Counted from the first letter of the stretch, positions 8,667 to 17,727 are shown. The stretch: DNA of 64,000 nucleotides from Streptomyces sp. 35G-GA-8 (GCF_023534745.1 NZ_JAMHJQ010000016.1:62001-126000); one strand, 5' to 3'. Notes: generated by a model not told the origin, from the letters alone. Numbers and translations: made by a program.

Positions 8667-9463
8667 GACTCACCGTCGAAGAGCTCCACATCACCCTCGA
8701 ACGGCAGCCGATCCTGCGTGATGTGACCCTGGACGTGCCGCCGGGCACGGTTGTCGGCCTCGTCGGTCCGAACGGCAGCGGCAAGTCGACACTCCTGCGC
8801 GCCGTCTACCGCTCCCTGCGCCCCAGAACCGGCGTCGTCCGCGTCGGCGGCGACGACGTCTGGACACTCTCCTCCCGGGACGCCGCACGCCGGACCGCCG
8901 CCGTCCTGCAGGACGGCGGCAACGTGTCGGGGCTGAGCGTCACCGAGATCGTCGCCCTCGGCCGCACCCCCCATCACGGCCTCCTCGGCCGGGACAGCGC
9001 CGACGACCACCAGGCTGTGGACGACTCCCTCCGGAGATGCGGTGCACACCTCCTCGCCGACCGGGACTTCGCCTCCCTGTCCGGCGGCGAACGCCAACGT
9101 GTGCTCCTGGCCCGCGCCCTGGCCCAGCGCCCGGACGTCCTCGTTCTCGACGAACTCACCAACCACCTGGACATCCGGGCCCGTTTCGAGCTCCTGGAAC
9201 TGATCCGGTCCACCGGCACCACGACGCTCGCCGTACTGCACGACCTCGACCTCGCGGCCCGGCTCTGCGACCGGATCATCGTCCTCAACGAAGGAGCCGT
9301 GGTAGCGGCGGGAGAGGTCCTCGACGTTCTCACTTCCCGGATCCTGGCCGATGTCTTCGGCGTGGCCGCCAGTGCGGACCGCCATCCCGACGGCGTCGTA
9401 CGCATCACCTATGCGGCACAGCCTCTCAACGCGGACCGGCCCACGGGGACGGCGGCTCGATAA
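8663..9463 (+). CDS. iron-type ABC transporter ATP-binding protein
   Basis: The 266-residue ATPase powers the importer encoded upstream. It shows Walker A GPNGSGKST (35-43), a Q-loop region near 83, the signature LSGGERQR (139-146), Walker B VLVLDE (159-164) followed by LTNHLD, and the switch histidine in AVLHDLD. The residue after the Walker B glutamate is Leu instead of the usual Pro, which is harmless in many family members. Its ATG overlaps the permease stop (ATGA), so the three importer genes are one operon. It is followed by about 500 bp with no supported gene. Confidence 0.9.
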   Translation: MRLTVEELHITLERQPILRDVTLDVPPGTVVGLVGPNGSGKSTLLRAVYRSLRPRTGVVRVGGDDVWTLSSRDAARRTAAVLQDGGNVSGLSVTEIVALGRTPHHGLLGRDSADDHQAVDDSLRRCGAHLLADRDFASLSGGERQRVLLARALAQRPDVLVLDELTNHLDIRARFELLELIRSTGTTTLAVLHDLDLAARLCDRIIVLNEGAVVAAGEVLDVLTSRILADVFGVAASADRHPDGVVRITYAAQPLNADRPTGTAAR

Positions 9464-9960
9464 CCGCGGGGAGCCAAGGTACGCAGCAGTGCCGAACCCG
9501 CCTGCAGGACGGCGCGCCTGGTCCCTGCCAGGCGCGTCCGTGATGGCCCGCGCCGTCAGCAGGTTGTCGCCCGAGGCGGAGATCGAGTCGGTGAACCGTC
9601 GGGCCTCGGCGGTACGAGCCCGCCACTTGTCTTCACCCACTGGATCACCTGGGCGGCGGCGCCCTTGCGAATGAGGCAGGCGGCACCGTTCTCCCAGCGA
9701 AGGTCGACACCGCTCACCCGGGTCTGGGCGCTGAATTCAATGAACCGCGCATGGTTCAGCTCCCCTTCGACGGGCGCCCGCAGCCCGTAGTTCCGCTTGG
9801 CGAACACGACGACGGAGCGTCCCCCCGGTGTCTCGTCACTACCGCCGCACCAGCAGAGGCGGTAGACCACGGCCAATCGAAGCACGTGACGGCTGCTCCA
9901 CAACTCACACACAACAGCTACTTAAGTCGCTGACCTGCAAGGAAGCAAACAAAGCACCTG
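9464..9960. other. no supported gene before the first att scar
   Basis: A leftward frame (9556-9912) has a partly protein-like composition, but I recognise no family and it lacks a clear ribosome binding site. I treat it as decayed sequence at the border of the metal block and the first island. Confidence 0.3.
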
Positions 9961-10006
9961 TGATTCCCAAGCTCAGAGCGCGAGTTCGATTCTTGTCACC
10001 CGCTCC
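9961..10006 (+). repeat. att scar 1: 3' fragment of tRNA-Gly(CCC)
   Basis: The sequence equals the 3' part of a tRNA-Gly with a CCC anticodon: anticodon loop TTCCCAA, 3' anticodon stem GCTCA, T-arm GCGAGTTCGATTCT, acceptor strand CACCCGC, then TCC. The 5' half of the tRNA is absent. Four further copies occur in the same orientation near 32,028, 45,929, 56,100 and 59,570. This copy has TTG where others have TCG in the T-stem and ends TCCG instead of TCCA. Such fragments are what tyrosine integrases leave when they insert at tRNA 3' ends. Confidence 0.8.
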
Positions 10007-10013
10007 GTGAGAA

Positions 10014-10043
10014 AGCCCCAGGCCAGTGGCCCGGGGATCATTG
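10014..10043 (+). terminator. hairpin terminator after att scar 1
   Basis: A GC-rich inverted repeat (CCCCAGGCC and GGCCCGGGG around a 3-base loop) is followed by a T-containing stretch. It is the counterpart of the terminator that follows the intact tRNA gene and is repeated, with variation, after each scar. Confidence 0.65.
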
Positions 10044-10045
10044 TT

Positions 10046-10579
10046 GTCTAGACCGCTCATGGCCTCTCGCACCACTTGCGCACCACTCAAGAGGCGGAAA
10101 CGTCCACCCAGAAATCCTCACCAACCGCCACCGGGCATCCCTCGCCGCCGCGCTCACCAACGCCGAAGCCGCAGGGCCACACCCCGGAGCACCAACTGCA
10201 GCAAGCAGTCGACAAGCGAGCAGTGGATGACGCACGCTCCACGCGCAGGTCCTCACCTGGCGAAGCCACCGCCTCCCCCAACGCCCTGCCCCGATCGCCC
10301 GAGCACGCGCCGCACGAGCTCACACAGCAACAGCGACACGGCAGGAGGCGGACCATAGAAGCCGGACACCGTTGTCGGCCGGATCGCTGCCGGCCTGTAC
10401 GGGTACGCGGCCCCGCGGGCAAGGAGATCATCTCGGGGGAAACTCTTGCAGTCGAAGGGAGCAGTCCCTTCCGCCCTCTCCCTTGCGAACAACTGCCGCA
10501 GACAGGCCACTTCTGCGTCCCAGTTGCACTCGTCGGCACGAGCTGTACGGGCCTTCCCAAATCACGGACCCTGGAGGGT
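10046..10579. other. gene-free or decayed stretch at the left end of island A
   Basis: All six frames here are short or of shadow character. Fragments of plausible protein sequence near 10,100-10,220 may be remains of an integrase-end region, but I cannot assign them. An integrase normally adjoins the att site, and its absence fits decay of the element. Confidence 0.3.
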
Positions 10580-10621
10580 CTTATAAAACTCAATCCTCGT
10601 TTGCGGTAGAGTCTTTATAAG
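10580..10621. promoter_or_regulatory. inverted-repeat operator/promoter upstream of 10648
   Basis: Arms CTTATAAAACTC (10580-10591) and GAGTCTTTATAAG (10609-10621) form a near-perfect inverted repeat with a 17-base gap. It is strikingly AT-rich for this genome and lies 26 bases before the next start codon. It is well placed as an operator, possibly for the XRE-ImmA regulator two genes on. Confidence 0.55.
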
Positions 10622-10647
10622 CCTGCTATCGACTCCCGGAGGTTCCC

Positions 10648-11331
10648 TTGGTCCTGTCCCTCGCGAAGCCGTCCCCTGAACCCGATGACGTACGGGCCCA
10701 GTTGGGCGGCCTGGGGACCAGGTTGGAGTTCCTGCACAACGTACTGCGCGCGGGCGAGGCTGCGAGGCGCACCGCCGTCCCCAATGACCCGACGGGAACG
10801 GCGGGCCGACGGGCCTACGAGGCGCACGTGCGGACCATCCGCGAGTTCCACATCGAGAAGGAGGGGTGGGCCCGGCTCATCCACGGTCGCCTGGAGCTTG
10901 TCTGCAACGCGGACCGGTCGGTCGCGATGGGCGTGATGATCGGCGACGCCGCCACGGGACAGGCAAGCCTGTTCCCGAAGAACGCACGCCGACGCGGACC
11001 CGCCACCGACATGGTCACTCGCGCCAATGCCGGTGAAGGTACCTCGCACGTACAGACGGCTCTGTTCGTAGCCGGTGCCGGTCCTGACGGGGTTGCGTTG
11101 AGTGAAGAAGAGGCTTACGCCCTCAAGACGTGGTTCCTGCTGTCCTACCGCACCAAGATCGGCGACACTGTGCGGATCGACTGCGAACTGTCGCAGCCAA
11201 AGAGGTTCGAGGACGGCTTCGTGGTCGAATGGGGTAGACGGATTCCGCTTCCCACCCTGGTGATGGACGGAATCGAACCCGTGAACGATGATGGGCCTGG
11301 AGAGATCGACATCCCCGTCGACTTCCGCTGA
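10648..11331 (+). CDS. hypothetical protein paired with the XRE-ImmA regulator
   Basis: The 227-residue soluble protein has no family that I recognise. The TTG start is supported by a strong GGAGG at 10638-10642. The N-terminal 60 residues look helical, and the C-terminal half alternates beta-like segments. It ends 67 bases before the XRE-ImmA gene. Genes just before such regulators are often the stress or toxin partner that the metallopeptidase controls, so this is a candidate effector or toxin-like partner. That role is inference only. Confidence 0.65.
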   Translation: MVLSLAKPSPEPDDVRAQLGGLGTRLEFLHNVLRAGEAARRTAVPNDPTGTAGRRAYEAHVRTIREFHIEKEGWARLIHGRLELVCNADRSVAMGVMIGDAATGQASLFPKNARRRGPATDMVTRANAGEGTSHVQTALFVAGAGPDGVALSEEEAYALKTWFLLSYRTKIGDTVRIDCELSQPKRFEDGFVVEWGRRIPLPTLVMDGIEPVNDDGPGEIDIPVDFR

Positions 11332-11398
11332 GGCCCGTCGGTGGGGCGGCGAACCCTGTCGCCCCACCGTGCACCGCCAATAACTGAGGCAGCCCCAC

Positions 11399-12487
11399 AT
11401 GGTTACCCCGTCACGTATCACGCTGGCCCGCAAGCGCAGGGGCCTCACCCTCGCTGAGCTGTCGGACCTGGCTGGGGTGTCACTGCAGAGCCTGTCGAAC
11501 TACGAGACGGGACGCACCGCACCACGTCCTGACACTCTCAACAAGATCGCCTCGGCGCTGGACTTTCCTGCCGCCTTCTTCGAGGGCCCGGCGCTGGACG
11601 AGCTCCCCGCCGAAGGTATCTCCTGGCGGGCGCGCAGCAAGACGTCGGCGAGAGTCCTCGAAGCCGCTCGGGCCGCCGGCACGTTGGGCGCGATGCTGTA
11701 CGAGTGGATCGATGAAAGATTCCACCTCCCAGCAGTGAACGTGCCCTCACTGGGCAAACCCGACCCGGAGACAGCCGCTGGCATGGTCCGCACCCGCTGG
11801 GGCCTGGGAGAAGCGCCGGCACCCAACATGGTGCACCTTCTGGAGGCACATGGGGTTCGGGTGTTCTCACTGGATCCCGACCACGCCGAAGTCGACGCAT
11901 TCGCGGTTTGGCGCGACGGCGTTCCGTTCGTGTTCCTCAATACGCTCAAGTCAGCCGAGCGTGGCCGCTTCGACGCAGCCCACGAACTGGGCCATCTCGT
12001 CATGCACGGTAGCGAGCATGCCTGCTCAGGGCCCGAGGCCGAACGGCAAGCGAACGAGTTCGCCTCCGCGTTCCTGATGCCGCGAGCGAGCGTTTTGGGG
12101 CATATGCCGTCGGGCGCGCACGTCGACCAGATCCTTCACGGCAAGAAGATCTGGAATGTCTCCGCCATGGCCCTGACCTACCGCATCCACGATCTGGGCC
12201 TGCTCTCCGACTGGCAGTACCGGTCCACATGCGCCGAGCTGAGCCGGTTGGGGTACCGGTCCAACGAGCCGCAGGGCATGGGCCAGCGCGAAACGTCGCA
12301 GGTACTGACGAAAGTCTTCACCGCGCTGCGTTCGAAGCGCGTTCGCCCCTGGTCCGTCGCGGCAGAACTCGGGCTCACCAGTGAGGAGATGAACCGGCTC
12401 CTCTTCGGGCTCACCCTCACCACCTTCGACGGTGAGGCCCGACACGTGACGGCTCCTGCAAAGCGCAGTCTGTCCATCGTCCCCTGA
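11399..12487 (+). CDS. XRE-family HTH regulator fused to ImmA/IrrE metallopeptidase
   Basis: The 362-residue protein has an N-terminal XRE helix-turn-helix (LTLAELSDLAGVSLQSLSNY, about 15-34) and a central ImmA/IrrE zinc metallopeptidase domain with HELGH at 195-199 and a downstream glutamate (EAERQANEFA) that would complete the zinc site. The C-terminal 130 residues are helical and unassigned. Family members act as repressors of mobile elements or stress modules, and the peptidase part cleaves a partner or the regulator itself. Here it probably binds the AT-rich inverted repeat at 10580-10621 and controls the gene before it. Confidence 0.85.
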   Translation: MVTPSRITLARKRRGLTLAELSDLAGVSLQSLSNYETGRTAPRPDTLNKIASALDFPAAFFEGPALDELPAEGISWRARSKTSARVLEAARAAGTLGAMLYEWIDERFHLPAVNVPSLGKPDPETAAGMVRTRWGLGEAPAPNMVHLLEAHGVRVFSLDPDHAEVDAFAVWRDGVPFVFLNTLKSAERGRFDAAHELGHLVMHGSEHACSGPEAERQANEFASAFLMPRASVLGHMPSGAHVDQILHGKKIWNVSAMALTYRIHDLGLLSDWQYRSTCAELSRLGYRSNEPQGMGQRETSQVLTKVFTALRSKRVRPWSVAAELGLTSEEMNRLLFGLTLTTFDGEARHVTAPAKRSLSIVP

Positions 12488-12721
12488 GGGCCACGTCCGC
12501 ACACACCGCGCGGCCGTGCAGTGGCCCGCCCCGGGGAGCTTCCAAAGTAGGCAGGACACCAACCACACCCGCTCCACCGGCTTAGACTTGATCCACCCGC
12601 GTTCCGTAAAAGAACAGTGCGGCGGGCCCACTTGCGTGCCGACTGCGCGGCACTGGGCCGGCCGAGTGCTTGAAGGGCATGGCGTCTTGCACGTAGGTCT
12701 CCGTTTCCTCGGCGGCGCCGG

Positions 12722-13366
12722 TCAGGCGGGGGTGCGATCGCGGAGCAGGGAATCCAGGAGCGCCGCGGTAGCCGCGGGGTCGGTGGTGTGGTGAATGGTT
12801 TGGATACCCAGGGCCTCGGCCGGAGGCAGGTTCTCAGCGTGATCGTCGACGAACACGCACTCCGGACCCTCAAGCTCCAGAGCCTCCAGCGCACGCTGGT
12901 AGATGGTCGGCGACGGCTTCCGTACACCCTCCAGCTCCGACAAGATCACTGCGTCGAAGAAGTCGCGCCACATCCCCTTGTCCTCGTACGGGTTGTACGG
13001 CTCGATGCCGAACGAGTTGCTGAGGATGGCGACCTTGATTCCCGCCGCGCGGGCGCGCTGGGCTGCCTCGACGATCTGAGGTTCCGGGTGGAGGTTGGCG
13101 AGTGCGCGCCGCATCAGGTCCGTCGGGTCAATGCCGAGGATGCCTCCGATGACACGGTTCCAGTCTTCTTGCGTGGCCTCCCCGACTTCCAGCGCCGAGT
13201 AGATCGCGACGCCCTCCGGGTGCTGGCCGAGCGCGTGGAAGTAGGCACCCGGGCTCAGTCCCTCGGACCTCTCGAACGCCTCGCCGTTCAGCCTCATGCG
13301 AGTGGTCAAAACGCCACCGAAGTCGAGAATCAGGCCACGGTATGGGGCGGGCAATTCATCCTCCAT
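12722..13366 (-). CDS. HAD-superfamily hydrolase
   Basis: The 214-residue protein is a haloacid-dehalogenase-like hydrolase, most like subfamily IA phosphatases. Motif I is LDFGGVL, with the nucleophile Asp but Gly in place of the usual second Asp, which is common in epoxide-hydrolase-like and phosphatase-like members. Motif II is ILSNS, motif III Lys lies in EGVRKPSP, and motif IV is VFVDDH. It likely acts on a small phosphorylated or halogenated metabolite; the substrate is unknown. The start at 13366 follows the natural beginning of the domain; a longer start at 13399 adds an uninformative extension. Confidence 0.8.
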   Translation of the reverse strand: MEDELPAPYRGLILDFGGVLTTRMRLNGEAFERSEGLSPGAYFHALGQHPEGVAIYSALEVGEATQEDWNRVIGGILGIDPTDLMRRALANLHPEPQIVEAAQRARAAGIKVAILSNSFGIEPYNPYEDKGMWRDFFDAVILSELEGVRKPSPTIYQRALEALELEGPECVFVDDHAENLPPAEALGIQTIHHTTDPAATAALLDSLLRDRTPA

Positions 13367-13522
13367 GTGGATTTGGTGATGCTGAAGCGGCCCAGCCACC
13401 GCAACGGCAGACAGACCGTTGGGTGCCCTCCCGGTAGAGAGACACCAGCATCTCGGTACCGCTTTGCTCCGGGCTGCTCTAACAGGAAACAGACTTTGCT
13501 TCTCACGCCGTATGCCGACTGG

Positions 13523-14890
13523 TCAGGTTCTTTCCAGGAAGTCCCTCACGAGGGGGGTCGTATGTGCGGCGAGCTTGCTTTTGAGTCCCGTGAGGAGGCT
13601 GGTTCCGCGGGAGGAGGTGACGCCGCCGAGGGTTTGTATTGCCCGGTTGGCGGTGTGTACGGCGGCGTCGATGTCTCCGAGCGCGAGATGCGCGTCGGCC
13701 TCGCGGGTGAGGCGTAGAGCGGCTGTGCGCGGCGGGGGCTGGTCGTGTGTGCCGACCTGGTGGGCGGTGGCGATGGCGGCGTGGTGGGTGAGGGCGCGGC
13801 GGGGGTCGCGGAGGTCGAGGGCGTTGGTGGCGGCCCAGCCGTGGAGTTCGTCGCGGTTGATCCAGTACACGCATGCGGGTTCGTCGTCCGGTGGGCCGAC
13901 GCGTTCGTAGGTGTCGAACATAGCGTGTTCGGCCCGCTGGCTGGCCAGGGTGTTTCCGGCGCGTGCGTGGGCGCGGGAGGCACGTGCGTGGAGTACCGCG
14001 GTCATCCTGAGCGAGTCGGCTCGGACGGCGTGACGGTGGGCAGCGTCGACGAGTTGAAGCGCGCCTTCGGGGTCACCTGTGCTGTAGCGGAGCATGGCCC
14101 AGAAGCCGAGGGTGTTGGCGGTAACAACGGGGTCGGCCGCGCTCCCGGCGGAGCGCAAGGCGGCCAGGTAGTGGCGTTGCGCCTGCGCGGGGTGGCCGGA
14201 ATCGACGGCGCACCAGCCTGAGATACGTGATGCTTCGGCGGCGGCGGCGAACAGGCGGCGGCCGGTGGTGGCGCTGTAGGAGGTGTTCTTGAGGGTGTGG
14301 GTGATCATCCGGCGTTCGGCGCAGGCGAGGGCATAGGTCTGGCCCGATCCGATCTGGTCGTCCAGGTGTCTGAGGGTGGCGAGGCGGTCCTCGATGAGCC
14401 GGGGGGTGTGGTCGTTGATCAGGGGGCGCCGGTGGGAGGAGAGGACGGCGGTCGCCGGTGAGGCGGCGGCCCAGTTCGCCAGTAGGGCGGCCAGCGTGCC
14501 GCCGGTGATCACGAATTCCCTGCGTTCCATGTCGGCGGACCCTCCTACGAGTTCCAGTGCCTGGACGGTTCCGGATGGTGTCCATGGGGAGGCGAGCAGC
14601 GCACGGTCGTCTCTGAGCGCGAGCCGTAACCAGTGGGGCCAGCCCAGCGCGTGGACCTGGTCGAGGGGGACGCCGAGCATGTCGGCCATGGCGATGGTGG
14701 CGCGGCGGTCCGGCCGGCTACGGCCCTTCTTCCACCGGGAGATTTTCTCCGGGCGGCAGGCCATGGTTCCGAGGCCGAGACGCTGGTGGTGGGCCGCCAG
14801 GCGGCGGGCGAACGTATTGCCGTCGCAGCGTTCCTGATCCAACACCAATTGCAGGAGGCCCCCGGCCCCGTCGTCCACGGCTGCGGCCAC
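13523..14890 (-). CDS. XRE/TPR-type transcriptional regulator
   Basis: The 455-residue protein has an N-terminal helix-turn-helix region (RPEKISRWKKGRSRPDRRAT, about 46-65) followed by a long helical TPR-like sensor, seen in repeats such as GHPAQAQRHYLAALRSAG and GDIDAAVHTANRAIQTLG. This architecture is very common in Streptomyces regulators of specialised metabolism and development. The GTG start at 14890 has GGGAGGA about six bases upstream. It reads away from the RiPP cluster that begins at 15171, so the shared 280-bp region between them is the likely control point. Confidence 0.82.
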   Translation of the reverse strand: MAAAVDDGAGGLLQLVLDQERCDGNTFARRLAAHHQRLGLGTMACRPEKISRWKKGRSRPDRRATIAMADMLGVPLDQVHALGWPHWLRLALRDDRALLASPWTPSGTVQALELVGGSADMERREFVITGGTLAALLANWAAASPATAVLSSHRRPLINDHTPRLIEDRLATLRHLDDQIGSGQTYALACAERRMITHTLKNTSYSATTGRRLFAAAAEASRISGWCAVDSGHPAQAQRHYLAALRSAGSAADPVVTANTLGFWAMLRYSTGDPEGALQLVDAAHRHAVRADSLRMTAVLHARASRAHARAGNTLASQRAEHAMFDTYERVGPPDDEPACVYWINRDELHGWAATNALDLRDPRRALTHHAAIATAHQVGTHDQPPPRTAALRLTREADAHLALGDIDAAVHTANRAIQTLGGVTSSRGTSLLTGLKSKLAAHTTPLVRDFLERT

Positions 14891-15170
14891 GCGCGGTCCT
14901 CCCCCTATTTATGGCGGGCGGAGCTACATGTGTACCCACCGTTCCCAGTGTCCTGCCCCTCTCGTGGAGCCGGTCAAGGTGCCTGCACGAGAAGGCAATC
15001 GGAGGCAGACGGGCGCAACCAGAGGCAGACAGGAGGCCGTTCCCTCGGCCCGTGCCCCGGGCTGACGATGTGTGATGCACGGCAAGCCGCTCCGTTCACG
15101 GGGCGGCTGCCGTGCACCGTGTGCCCCACCAGGGGCGCATTCAGCCCGCTACACCTGAGGAGGATGAGAG

Positions 15171-15305
15171 ATGGAGATCTCGAAGTCGCAGGCGGCTGCC
15201 CAGAGCAGCGTCCAGGAGGGCGAGACGGACGTCATGGAGGTGATCGAGCCGTCCGCGGTCGTTCGGTCCGAGGACGTCGAGCAGGAAGAGTGCTACACGT
15301 TCTGA
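15171..15305 (+). CDS. candidate RiPP precursor peptide (44 aa)
   Basis: The small gene encodes 44 residues beginning MEISKSQAAAQSS and ending DVEQEECYTF. GAGGAGG at 15157-15163 gives it a strong ribosome binding site. The first 38 residues are acidic and leader-like (many Glu, Asp, Val). The C-terminal tip with Cys, Tyr, Thr and Phe contains the only Cys and is the likely core. It lies directly upstream of TfuA and YcaO genes, the pair known to make thioamides or azolines in ribosomal peptides. The sequence does not match any RiPP core that I can name, and the modified residues are inference. Confidence 0.72.
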   Translation: MEISKSQAAAQSSVQEGETDVMEVIEPSAVVRSEDVEQEECYTF

Positions 15306-15320
15306 CCCGCTGATGGGGGC

Positions 15321-15360
15321 GAGGGGGTGCTGTGCAGCCATCGGCGCAGGGCACCCCCTC
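15321..15360 (+). terminator. stem-loop between precursor and modifying genes
   Basis: GAGGGGGTGC (15321-15330) and GCACCCCCTC (15351-15360) are perfect inverted arms around a 20-base loop, 16 bases after the precursor stop. No T-tract follows. Such hairpins often act as partial terminators or 3'-end stabilisers that give more precursor than enzyme mRNA. Confidence 0.65.
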
Positions 15361-15382
15361 GTACTCAAAGCCAAAGGAGAAG

Positions 15383-16579
15383 GTGCGGTTGATCCACGTA
15401 TTCACCGGGCCGACGCTCAGCCCGGACGACCCGGTACTGTCCGATCCCCGGTTCGCCCCACGGCTCCCCATCCGGCACGGTGACCTGTTCGACACCGGTA
15501 TCGCCGCAGCGGACAGCGTGGTCATCATCGACGGCGTCTACCACCACACGCCCGCCGTCCGGCACAAAGAGATCATCTGGGCTCTCGGCAAGGGCGTGCG
15601 CGTCGTCGGCGCCGCGAGCATCGGCGCCCTGCGCGCGGCTGAGCTGGCACCGTGCGGAATGGTCGGAGTGGGCGAGATCTACGACGCCTACGCCGCCGGA
15701 AGGATCCAGGGGGACGATGAAGTCGCCGTCGGGCAGTCGGCCGATGCTGATATGCGTTCGGTGACCTGGCCCCTGGTCAATCTCCGCCACGTGCTGAAGC
15801 TCGCAGCGGCAGCCGGAGTCATCACACCGGACGCGTCCGCGGAGGTCCTCGGGGAACTGCGGGGCGTCTACTACCCGCACCGGTCACTGACGGCCGTCCT
15901 GGTCATCAGCCGTCGGTGCGGAGCCGAGGAGTTCGCCCGGTGGCTCACCGCGCGCGTGGCTGAGGACCGGCACTTCGGCGATCTCAAACGGGCCGACGCT
16001 TTGCGGGCGCTGAAGACCGCACTGTCCCTCGCCGGCACGCCCGCGTCGCCGCCGTCCGCGCTGGTTTGGCGGACCCGCCATTTCCGCGCGTGGGCCAACA
16101 TGTTCGCCGTACAGACCGTCGAGGGGGTCAAGCTGGCGACACGTCACCGGATCACCTATCAGCAGCTCTTCGACCCGCAGTTCAAAGAGCTGTGGTGGGA
16201 CTACCTCAGCACGGCCGCGTCCGGCGCGGCGGGTTTGCCCCGCTCGCTGGCCTGCGCGGTGATCCGTCCGGAGACAGACCTGACGGACCAGGACACGGTG
16301 GCCCGGCTGTTGGTGCGCGAGACACCGGCCGACCGGACCGCCATCGCCCGGTATGTCGCGCGCAACGAGGAGACGGCCCGATCGCACCAGGGCTTCTTCC
16401 CGGACGCCATCAAGAACAGCCTGGCCCGCAGGCTCCTCGCCTCACTCTGGTCCACGCAGACGGATGACGCACTGGAGGACGAGTCCTGGGCCCGTGGATT
16501 CCAGGGCGACCGCGATGCGGTGGACGCGGTCAAGGTGTTCGTACTGGGGTTTTTACACGATCAGGAGGTGGGACGGTGA
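15383..16579 (+). CDS. TfuA-like protein (YcaO partner)
   Basis: The roughly 398-residue protein belongs to the TfuA-like family. The hallmark core is present: VVIIDGVYHH, then KGVRVVGAASIGALRAAEL and CGMVGVGEIYDAY (about residues 46-110). The longer C-terminal half is helical. TfuA proteins work with YcaO enzymes, most plausibly delivering sulfur for backbone thioamide formation. The start could be GTG 15383 or TTG 15389; AAAGGAGA at 15373-15380 is spaced better for the TTG. The gene overlaps the YcaO start (GTGA), so the two are translationally coupled. Confidence 0.85.
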   Translation: MRLIHVFTGPTLSPDDPVLSDPRFAPRLPIRHGDLFDTGIAAADSVVIIDGVYHHTPAVRHKEIIWALGKGVRVVGAASIGALRAAELAPCGMVGVGEIYDAYAAGRIQGDDEVAVGQSADADMRSVTWPLVNLRHVLKLAAAAGVITPDASAEVLGELRGVYYPHRSLTAVLVISRRCGAEEFARWLTARVAEDRHFGDLKRADALRALKTALSLAGTPASPPSALVWRTRHFRAWANMFAVQTVEGVKLATRHRITYQQLFDPQFKELWWDYLSTAASGAAGLPRSLACAVIRPETDLTDQDTVARLLVRETPADRTAIARYVARNEETARSHQGFFPDAIKNSLARRLLASLWSTQTDDALEDESWARGFQGDRDAVDAVKVFVLGFLHDQEVGR

Positions 16580-17727
16580 GCCGGATTGTCCTCGACGGCA
16601 CGGTGCGCACCAGGCCCCCGGGGGAAACGTGGCGGGCTCTGGAACCGGAGCTGGAGCACCTCGGTATCTCCCGCGTGGCGTGCCTCACGGGTCTCGATCA
16701 CCTCGGTATCCCGGTGTGGACGGCGATCCGCCCGCACTCGCACACCCTCGTCACCTCCCAGGGCAAAGGCGCGAGCGACGAGCTGGCCAAGATCTCGGCC
16801 GTGCTGGAGGGCGCGGAACTGTGGCACGCCGAGCAGCTCCCGGCGACAGCACCAGTACGCGGCTCCTACCGCGCCCTCGAACCGCCCTACCCGATGGCTC
16901 TCCTGCCGGTGAAGCTCCATCACGAAAGCCTCAAGGACATCGAGCTGGACTGGGTTACGGGCGCGGGTCTGCTCAGCGGTCAGGACATCCCGGTCCCCGC
17001 CGACCTGGTCCGGCGCCGCGTACGGCGCGATGTATCGCAGCCGGAGCCTTTCCATGTCACGAGCAACGGCCTGGCCTGTGGAAACACTCTGGAGGAAGCG
17101 ATCCTGCACGGGCTGTTCGAGGTCGTCGAGCGGGACGTCCTGCACTGCGACTACGCAAGCGGGGGACGCCGCCGCACCCTGGTCGACCCGCAGAGCGTGG
17201 ACGACCCGTACTGCCGGGAGCTGATCGGCCGGTTCCAGGCTGCCGGCATGTTCCTGGAGATAGCGCTCGTGGACAGTGACCACCAGCTCCCCGTGTGCGC
17301 GGCCTACATCTGGTCGGAGGACTATCCGGTCCTCTTCGCCGGATCTGGATGCCACCGCGATCCGCACATCGCGCTCTCCCGAGCCCTCACCGAAGCCGCC
17401 CAGTCCCGGCTGACCTGCATCGCCGGCACCCGCGACGACCTCGACTCCCACGAGAACGCCTTCGCCGCCCGCCCTCCGTCCCCCGAACCGGCCTGGCCGG
17501 GCACCGCCGACTGGAACACCCTCATCAGCCACTACGGGCCGGCCGAGCCGGACTTCACCCAGGAAACGGCGTCAGTGGCCGCCCGGATCGCCTCCGTCAC
17601 CGGCCACGAGCCGATCGCCGTCACCCTGCACCAGTCCGACGCCTACGCCGGAGCGAAGGTCATCAGCCCCGGACTGGAAATGCGCATCATCCGCTCCATC
17701 CCCCGCCCAGGCAACCACCATGGGTGA
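16576..17727 (+). CDS. YcaO-domain cyclodehydratase/thioamide synthetase
   Basis: The 383-residue enzyme is a stand-alone YcaO protein that activates peptide backbone amides with ATP. Recognisable ATP/Mg motifs are SQGKGASDELAKISAVLEGA (about 61-80), LACGNTLEEAILHGLFEVVE (about 168-187) and EAAQSRLTCIAGTRDDL. The C-terminus ends IPRPGNHHG and lacks the Pro-rich tail of azoline-forming cyclodehydratases, and there is no E1-like or ocin-ThiF partner nearby. With TfuA next door this points to thioamidation, or a related amide change, of the peptide encoded at 15171. The final chemistry is inference. Confidence 0.88.
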   Translation: MSRIVLDGTVRTRPPGETWRALEPELEHLGISRVACLTGLDHLGIPVWTAIRPHSHTLVTSQGKGASDELAKISAVLEGAELWHAEQLPATAPVRGSYRALEPPYPMALLPVKLHHESLKDIELDWVTGAGLLSGQDIPVPADLVRRRVRRDVSQPEPFHVTSNGLACGNTLEEAILHGLFEVVERDVLHCDYASGGRRRTLVDPQSVDDPYCRELIGRFQAAGMFLEIALVDSDHQLPVCAAYIWSEDYPVLFAGSGCHRDPHIALSRALTEAAQSRLTCIAGTRDDLDSHENAFAARPPSPEPAWPGTADWNTLISHYGPAEPDFTQETASVAARIASVTGHEPIAVTLHQSDAYAGAKVISPGLEMRIIRSIPRPGNHHG

